From positions 1 through 19,340 of the forward strand of contig CALKAK010000053.1 of the NCBI GenBank assembly GCA_937983015.1: DNA of 19,340 bases, read 5' to 3'. Positions 15,373 through 19,340 of the stretch are shown in pieces. The position numbers and the translations under genes were made by a program. This DNA is from an uncultured Bacillaceae bacterium. Lineage in GTDB: Bacteria > Bacillota > Bacilli > Bacillales > Caldibacillaceae. Each line of letters begins with the position of its first letter. The stretch's first letter is position 1. The notes under the pieces were generated by a model, which was not told the DNA's origin, made no database searches, and saw nothing but the letters and a program-made list of their open reading frames with translations.

Positions 15373-15609
15373 TTAAGAAGACCGTTTTTTATATTTTACA
15401 GCCATACGGCGGGAATACCAAAACCCGACCGTCACCGATACTGCATCTAAGATGATGATCAACCAGGAATCTGTATACCCGCTGTAAGCCGATACGGCAA
15501 TTAGAGCCACCGTTAACAACAGACCTACATATTCATTATAGGTAACCCTTGTAAAAAGAACAACAAGAATACCCGGTAACAGAAACGCCGCGATTATTTT
15601 CCCGATCAT
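15373..15609 (-). CDS. csbA: CsbA small membrane protein
   Basis: The 78-residue hydrophobic protein has two to three membrane segments (about 3-20, 27-43 and 46-66) and a basic C-terminal tail (RRMAVKYKKRSS). The LLPGILVVLFTRVTYNEYVGLLLTVAL stretch and the GYTDSW motif match B. subtilis CsbA, a SigB-controlled protein of unknown function, and it lies next to uvrB as there. The frame is open 7 codons upstream, but the ATG at 15609 has AGGTG 5 nt before it and fits the family. I do not see a convincing SigB promoter (GTTT...GGGTAT) upstream. A weak SigA-like TACAAT is the best candidate. Confidence 0.9.
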   Translation of the reverse strand: MIGKIIAAFLLPGILVVLFTRVTYNEYVGLLLTVALIAVSAYSGYTDSWLIIILDAVSVTVGFWYSRRMAVKYKKRSS

Positions 15610-16029
15610 CCCATCACCTGCTATTTTCATAAAAACTCATAAAAATATTGTAAAAAATATAACAAGTGGTTGTGAAAAAATGCCGATGAAACCCGCCATA
15701 TTTTCCTGTTAAGTCATAAAATACCTCGCTGATATAATTTATAAAGTAAATCGTTGATTTTGTATAGCGAAAAGGCTTCATCTCAAGAACATCACCTGAA
15801 TTTTAGCGAAAGATCGTGTGAATAGCAATGAATCAGGGACCGTATGAGCCGATGAAGTAAAATAGTGGACAATGACCGGTATAAAAGGGAATGTATGGTT
15901 TTCTTTCACGCCTGCATTCGCGGCAAAATAAAATCCTTCATTGTGCAAAAATCATTAAATCGCCGTGTTTTAGCATGCATTAAAAAGAATGATCGAAAAT
16001 AAACGTTGTTTGTGACCACCGAGAAGAAA
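15610..16029. other. Gene-poor stretch between csbA and the palindrome
   Basis: About 420 bases contain no gene I can support. A plus-strand extended -10 (TGATATAAT, 15730-15738) has no recognisable gene after it. A plus-strand frame of 35 codons (15895-16002, ATG preceded by AAAAGGGA) encodes a basic peptide with no family I know; a second frame beginning 4 bases earlier is equally open, so this is probably chance. The stretch may be decayed sequence at a rearrangement breakpoint. Confidence 0.5.
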
Positions 16030-16073
16030 GGGGCTATCTAAAAAGTCAGATCAATGACATTTTAGATAGCCCC
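16030..16073. repeat. 44-bp near-perfect palindrome resembling two abutting transposon ends
   Basis: GGGGCTATCTAAAAAGTC at 16030-16047 is the inverse of 16056-16073 with a single mismatch (17 of 18 bases), leaving only 8 bases between. On the minus strand the hairpin is followed by TTTCTTCTC, so it could act as a terminator. The arms begin with a G-run and end in AAAAAGTC, a pattern seen at the ends of some insertion sequences, so it could be a tiny remnant element. No flanking target duplication is visible. Confidence 0.7.
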
Positions 16074-16093
16074 TACATCATTCTTCATTTTTA

Positions 16094-16107
16094 ACCCGTG
16101 GTGCTAG
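16094..16107 (+). repeat. Left terminal inverted repeat of the IS982 element
   Basis: ACCCGTGGTGCTAG is the exact inverse of 17081-17094. Beyond 14 bp the match breaks up. Its inner part also belongs to a hairpin at 16103-16130. Confidence 0.85.
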
Positions 16108-16130
16108 TTGAGCTTTAGCGCTCAACTAGC
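16103..16130. repeat. Hairpin across the transposase stop and the left IS end
   Basis: GCTAGTTGAGC (16103-16113) and GCTCAACTAGC (16120-16130) form a perfect 11-bp stem with a 6-nt loop. It contains the transposase TAA (16115-16117) and overlaps the terminal repeat. There is no T-tract, so it is not a standard terminator. It may stop read-through imperfectly or affect binding at this end. Confidence 0.8.
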
Positions 16131-16993
16131 CCAAGTGTAACCAGGGAATAGGCTAACAATATACCGTCTAACGCCACTTCAAATCCGATGATCGAATTGG
16201 CTCGGATCTCGGTGATACGATAGTGGTCAACCAGAACCGAGAACACCGTCTCGATCACTTTGCGTTTTTGTTTGATCCACTGTTCCCATGTTTCAGGCGG
16301 ACGATGTTTCTGGTTTTTTCGAGACGGAGTCCAAAGCGCCATTTGGTATTCTTCGTACAGCCTTTTTTGCAAGTCACTGCTAATAAACCCTTTGTCCCCG
16401 AAGCTATAGGGATGAGGAATTTGGGTCATGACGCTTTCGGCTGCTATTCGATCATGACAAGATGCTTCCGTCACCACATATCCCATCGGCAGACCTTGAT
16501 CTGTAACTTGAAGGTGCTGCTTAAACCCGTAGTACCATTGCTTTTTCGAAGCACAATACCCGATATCGGCGATTCCTTGAAACCGTTTGACCTGGTCCAT
16601 TCTCACGGCATGACATAACTCGATTGGCAAGCTATCCATCACAGCGTAGGCATGGTGCTGCCCGCGTTTCGCCAATTCATGGCGAATCCATTTGATCGCA
16701 AAACGCAGTGATCGACAACGACGATGATACCGGGAACGTTCCAGAAACTGCCCCTTTGGGAACAAGTTCCCGATAACAAAGCGATGCCGCGCCCGTTCAG
16801 AAGTAAAACCGAGCAGCTTTCCTAAAAGATGAATGGCGATGATGACAGCGTCCTCTTGCTTTACCAAATGGCGATTTCGACGATGAAGATGCACCTGAAT
16901 GCATGAAAGTTGAGCAGAAACAAAAACGAAAATGGCGGCATATTGCTTTTGAATCTTGGCCCGATCTGTAGTAAAATGAAAGTGCTCTTGCAT
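16115..16993 (-). CDS. IS982-family DDE transposase
   Basis: The 292-residue transposase shows the IS982 layout. A helical N-terminal third contains HRRNRHLVKQEDAVIIAIHLLGKLLG. The first catalytic Asp120 is in AVMDSLPIELCH. GYCASKKQWYYGFKQHL, typical of the family, lies near 145-161. The second Asp200 is in SFGDKGF and Glu248 is in KVIETVFSVL. All three catalytic residues are present and the frame is unbroken, so the enzyme may be active. The ATG at 16993 has a full AAGGAGG about 8 nt upstream. That ribosome site and the start lie inside an interleaved pair of inverted repeats. The gene is transcribed in the same direction as csbA, about 500 bp upstream of it. Confidence 0.92.
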   Translation of the reverse strand: MQEHFHFTTDRAKIQKQYAAIFVFVSAQLSCIQVHLHRRNRHLVKQEDAVIIAIHLLGKLLGFTSERARHRFVIGNLFPKGQFLERSRYHRRCRSLRFAIKWIRHELAKRGQHHAYAVMDSLPIELCHAVRMDQVKRFQGIADIGYCASKKQWYYGFKQHLQVTDQGLPMGYVVTEASCHDRIAAESVMTQIPHPYSFGDKGFISSDLQKRLYEEYQMALWTPSRKNQKHRPPETWEQWIKQKRKVIETVFSVLVDHYRITEIRANSIIGFEVALDGILLAYSLVTLGLVER

Positions 16994-17052
16994 AGGGATC
17001 CTCCTTTTTAATGGTTGGTTGCACTTTCATTTTAAGGGGATCCTCATGCAAG
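16972..17052 (-). promoter_or_regulatory. Interleaved inverted repeats (pseudoknot topology) over the transposase start
   Basis: A 14-bp perfect pair lies at 16972-16985 and 17021-17034 (TAAAATGAAAGTGC). A 15-bp pair with two mismatches lies at 16987-17001 and 17038-17052 (CTTGCATAGGGATCC). They alternate A-B-A'-B' rather than nest. In a minus-strand transcript that begins upstream of 17052, arm B covers the start codon and the end of the ribosome site. I infer that RNA entering from outside the element would fold and hide the start, as is known for IS10 and IS50. Confidence 0.6.
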
Positions 17053-17080
17053 GGCTATTTTTATGCTTGTTTGAGTTTAT

Positions 17081-17094
17081 CTAGCACCACGGGT
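17081..17094 (-). repeat. Right terminal inverted repeat of the IS982 element
   Basis: CTAGCACCACGGGT is the exact inverse of 16094-16107 and marks the transposase-upstream end of the element. Confidence 0.85.
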
Positions 17095-17173
17095 ATTATT
17101 ATAATCATTCATACAATTTTTCTGTCAAGAAAAAGTTTTATTCCATCTGTTGCCTACCGTTGGATCGTAAACA

Positions 17174-17202
17174 CCCCGCTCAGCTGTTTAGGCCAAGCGG
17201 GG
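17174..17202 (-). terminator. Possible terminator of the antiporter gene
   Basis: On the minus strand CCCCGCT pairs with AGCGGGG (7 bp) across about 15 nt, followed by TGTTTACG, a weak T-tract. It is about 170 nt past the antiporter stop. The rest of 17095-17369 holds no supported gene. One minus-strand frame (about 17160-17280) reads as a hydrophobic stretch without a start and could be a decayed gene end. Confidence 0.4.
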
Positions 17203-17369
17203 GAAAACATAAGCAATTCCGATGACATTTCGAGCCAGGCCGCGACAAGCAGCAGCTCGATCGACGCTACGACGCTCTTTCATCGTTGATGAAACAACAG
17301 AAATACCAAAAAATCAGCACCACCGAAACAATGAGTACATACGTTGCAAAACTCCATGCATCAGCTCTG

Positions 17370-19205
17370 TCATTCCAACAACTCTCTCAACTCCGCTACA
17401 TACTCACTCGATCCCGTCACAATGAGGCGGTCTCCTTTATGCAGTTTTGTGTCCCCGTGCGGAACAATCGATTCATTTCCGCGGAAAATCCGGACGATAA
17501 TGCAGTCCCCCGTAAACGGGAAGCGACGGAGCAATATTCCTTCATATTCGCTGTTGTTCATCGTAATTTCATGCAGCGCCGCATCCCTATCCATAAACAT
17601 CCGCGCCACCCTTGGCGATTCGATGAACGCTTGCAGCATCGCCTTTGTCGATAATAAGGCGGACATGATTTCGATTCCTTCTGCTTTCAGCCGTTCGACC
17701 TGCTTCGGTGTTTCCGCCAAAGCAATCACCCGCTCGATTCCGCGTTCTTTTGCGGCTAATGCGACGCTTGCGTTAATCTCTTCGTTTCCTGTCAGCACAA
17801 CTAAAATGTCCGCCGTAAACGCTCCATGTTTTTCAAGCGTTTCTAGCGAATAGTCTTCAATATCGACAATCGGAAAAACGTGATCGGAAGCGGGCAGCTC
17901 TAATTTTTCTTGCCGAATATGATATAGCGTTACATTGTAGCGCTGTTCGTTTAATACCCTTGCGACTGACAGCGTAAATTGGTTGGTGCCAACAAACGAA
18001 ATGTTTATTTTTTTCTCGTTATCGTCCGGCTTTGCGTACAGCTTTTTGAAGACAATCGGTGAAACGATACTGGATATAACAGCCACTAAAATCAGCGCGC
18101 CTTTAATGTTCTCATCGATAACGTTAATGCGTTCCGCGATCGTCGCTGCCGCGATGACAAGCGACAACGTAGACACGAGCAAAAACCCCGACGCGATCGT
18201 TGTTTTCGTATCATACCAAATTTTTAAAATTGAAACAGGTATCAGTTTGGAAACAACGAGCGCAAGCAGTAAAAGCGGAAGAAGCGTTAAAATTTTCGGT
18301 TCTGCCAACAATGCGCGTAAGTCTAAATTCACTCCAACCATCACGAAAAAGATGGGAATGAAAAACCCATATCCAAATGAATCTAATTTATGCACTAAAT
18401 CTTTGTTCGGCGACAATAGCGAAACGAGCACGCCTGCTAAAAACGCTCCTAAAATATTTTCCGCGCCAAACGTTTCCGATAAAGCGACGAGCACAATGAT
18501 GAGCGTAAATACCGCGCGTGTGCCGATTTGTACTGTTCCTTTTGCCATTGTTTCAACAAATGAACGTTTTTTTAAATATTTACCAATAAAATAGAAGAGA
18601 ACACCGAATGCAAACAACCCAAGAAGCAGCCATGTACTTCCATGATCTGGCTCATTCATGGAAACAAATACGGCCAACAAAATCATCGTCACCAAATCAG
18701 CAATGACCGCGACTAACAAAATCGTTTGCCCAATCGTCGTTTTCATTAAATTGGCATCTTTTAACGTTGGAACAACGACGCCGAGAGAAATCGTCGAAAT
18801 AATCAACGTCATTAAAAACGCGTTATCCATAAATCCGGTTAAAACAAACAAATAAGAAAGTCCGTACGATAAAACGAATATCGCCATAAAGATGATCGAC
18901 GCAGCGACAAAAGGATTCGGCTCCTTCTCTTTCTTGCTCGCTTTCGGTTTGCTCGCAAACGCGGAAAAGTCAATCTCCAAGCCGCTTAAAAACATTAAAA
19001 ACAAAAATCCTAATGTTGATAATGTTTCAATCCACATATCAGGTTTTACAATATCAAATCCTGTCTTACCGATCATAATGCCTGCGATAATTTCCGCCAC
19101 AACAACCGGGATCGCCTGCAGCCTTAAACGATGCAATAAAATTGGCATCAAAAATGCGACGACTACTACAATTAATAAAGAGGTAATAGATGAATGTTCC
19201 GCCAT
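17370..19205 (-). CDS. CPA2-family cation/proton antiporter with C-terminal RCK domains
   Basis: The 611-residue membrane protein resembles Bacillaceae Kef/KhtU-type monovalent cation:H+ antiporters. About 12-13 hydrophobic segments fill residues 5-390. Features include VVAEIIAGIMIGKTGF (about 35-50), FLMFLSGLEIDF (about 69-80) and Asp170 in AVIADLV, which is in the position of the ion-binding acid. A TrkA-N-like domain (about 400-515) and a TrkA-C domain (about 535-611, ending SSEYVAELRELLE) follow. The first glycine loop of the TrkA-N part reads FVGTNQFTLSVA instead of GxGxxG, so nucleotide binding may be lost or altered. The ATG at 19205 has AAAGGGA about 8 nt upstream and a strong promoter. 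Whether the ion is K+ or Na+ cannot be told from the sequence. Confidence 0.9.
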   Translation of the reverse strand: MAEHSSITSLLIVVVVAFLMPILLHRLRLQAIPVVVAEIIAGIMIGKTGFDIVKPDMWIETLSTLGFLFLMFLSGLEIDFSAFASKPKASKKEKEPNPFVAASIIFMAIFVLSYGLSYLFVLTGFMDNAFLMTLIISTISLGVVVPTLKDANLMKTTIGQTILLVAVIADLVTMILLAVFVSMNEPDHGSTWLLLGLFAFGVLFYFIGKYLKKRSFVETMAKGTVQIGTRAVFTLIIVLVALSETFGAENILGAFLAGVLVSLLSPNKDLVHKLDSFGYGFFIPIFFVMVGVNLDLRALLAEPKILTLLPLLLLALVVSKLIPVSILKIWYDTKTTIASGFLLVSTLSLVIAAATIAERINVIDENIKGALILVAVISSIVSPIVFKKLYAKPDDNEKKINISFVGTNQFTLSVARVLNEQRYNVTLYHIRQEKLELPASDHVFPIVDIEDYSLETLEKHGAFTADILVVLTGNEEINASVALAAKERGIERVIALAETPKQVERLKAEGIEIMSALLSTKAMLQAFIESPRVARMFMDRDAALHEITMNNSEYEGILLRRFPFTGDCIIVRIFRGNESIVPHGDTKLHKGDRLIVTGSSEYVAELRELLE

Positions 19206-19243
19206 GAAATTTCCCTTTCTAAAACTTCTTCTTTAGACTTTAG

Positions 19244-19272
19244 ATATTATCCGATACGGGTGGATTTGGCAA
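19244..19272 (-). promoter_or_regulatory. SigA promoter of the antiporter gene
   Basis: On the minus strand TTGCCA (19267-19272), a 17-bp spacer and TAATAT (19244-19249) match the SigA consensus well. The leader is only about 30 nt, too short for a riboswitch. From 19273 to the window edge no start or terminator is clear. One minus-strand frame is open from the edge through this region, but I do not recognise the peptide. Confidence 0.72.
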
Positions 19273-19340
19273 CTAAAAAATCTTGAGGTCGTAGATTTGC
19301 CTTGGTTCCCTTCGATTGCACCGATCACTTTTCGATACCA

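Larger units (their letters stand above)
16094..17094 (-). mobile_element. Complete IS982-family insertion sequence
   Basis: The element is 1001 bp, a usual size for IS982, bounded by 14-bp perfect terminal inverted repeats (ACCCGTGGTGCTAG). It contains one intact transposase on the minus strand. The 7 bases flanking each side are ATTTTTA on the left and ATTATTA on the right, which agree at 6 of 7 positions and could be a decayed target duplication. The element sits where the conserved trxB-csbA block ends. Confidence 0.88.

Noticed and set aside
17983..18594. Plus-strand open frame of 203 codons opposite the antiporter
   Set aside because: It is antisense to a clear membrane-protein gene; its low-complexity Ser/Thr/Asn content is typical of a shadow of hydrophobic codons.
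1..19340. CRISPR arrays, tRNA or rRNA genes, prophage or defence islands
   Set aside because: No regularly spaced direct repeats, cloverleaf sequences or recognisable phage or defence proteins were seen.

Overview
The window reads as chromosome of a Firmicute of the Bacillaceae type. The proteins are close in length and motif to Bacillus subtilis TrxB, YvcD, YvoF, PpaX, YvoD, Lgt, HprK, NagA, NagB, YvlB, UvrA, UvrB and CsbA. Their order and strand also follow the B. subtilis trxB-to-csbA region as I remember it. Strong Shine-Dalgarno sequences and frequent GTG, TTG and even CTG starts fit a Gram-positive host. The species cannot be named from the sequence alone.

Layout: (1) 1-1387, trxB on the minus strand with a downstream terminator and its own promoter. 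(2) 1388-2546, a TPR protein (yvcD type) with its own promoter. (3) 2547-6764, a tight minus-strand operon hprK-lgt-yvoD-ppaX-yvoF closed by a terminator. (4) 6765-6957, a divergent control region. (5) 6958-8969, nagA-nagB on the plus strand, ending in a 17-bp-stem terminator. (6) 9046-10269, a yvlB-type gene with a probable SigW-like promoter. (7) 10279-15306, uvrB-uvrA on the minus strand with an SOS (LexA) box. (8) 15316-15609, csbA. (9) 15610-17369, a gene-poor breakpoint holding a 44-bp palindrome and a complete IS982-family element. (10) 17370-19340, a CPA2-type cation/proton antiporter that does not belong to the conserved block.

How the genes work together: HprK phosphorylates HPr at its serine for carbon catabolite control and removes the phosphate by phosphorolysis, releasing pyrophosphate that PpaX hydrolyses. 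Both sit in one operon with the lipoprotein-maturation enzyme Lgt. NagA and NagB, divergent from hprK, convert N-acetylglucosamine-6-phosphate to fructose-6-phosphate. UvrA and UvrB are the damage-recognition half of nucleotide excision repair. TrxB recharges thioredoxin.

Compared with B. subtilis, three expected blocks are missing from otherwise collinear DNA: the his operon (between yvoF and yvcD), nagR (after nagB) and yvlA/C/D (around yvlB). The conserved block ends just past csbA, where the IS982 element lies. The most unusual signals are two interleaved inverted repeats over the transposase start (pseudoknot topology), a CTG start for nagA, the 44-bp palindrome that looks like two abutting transposon ends, and a degenerate nucleotide-binding motif in the antiporter. 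I see no clearly new multi-gene system.
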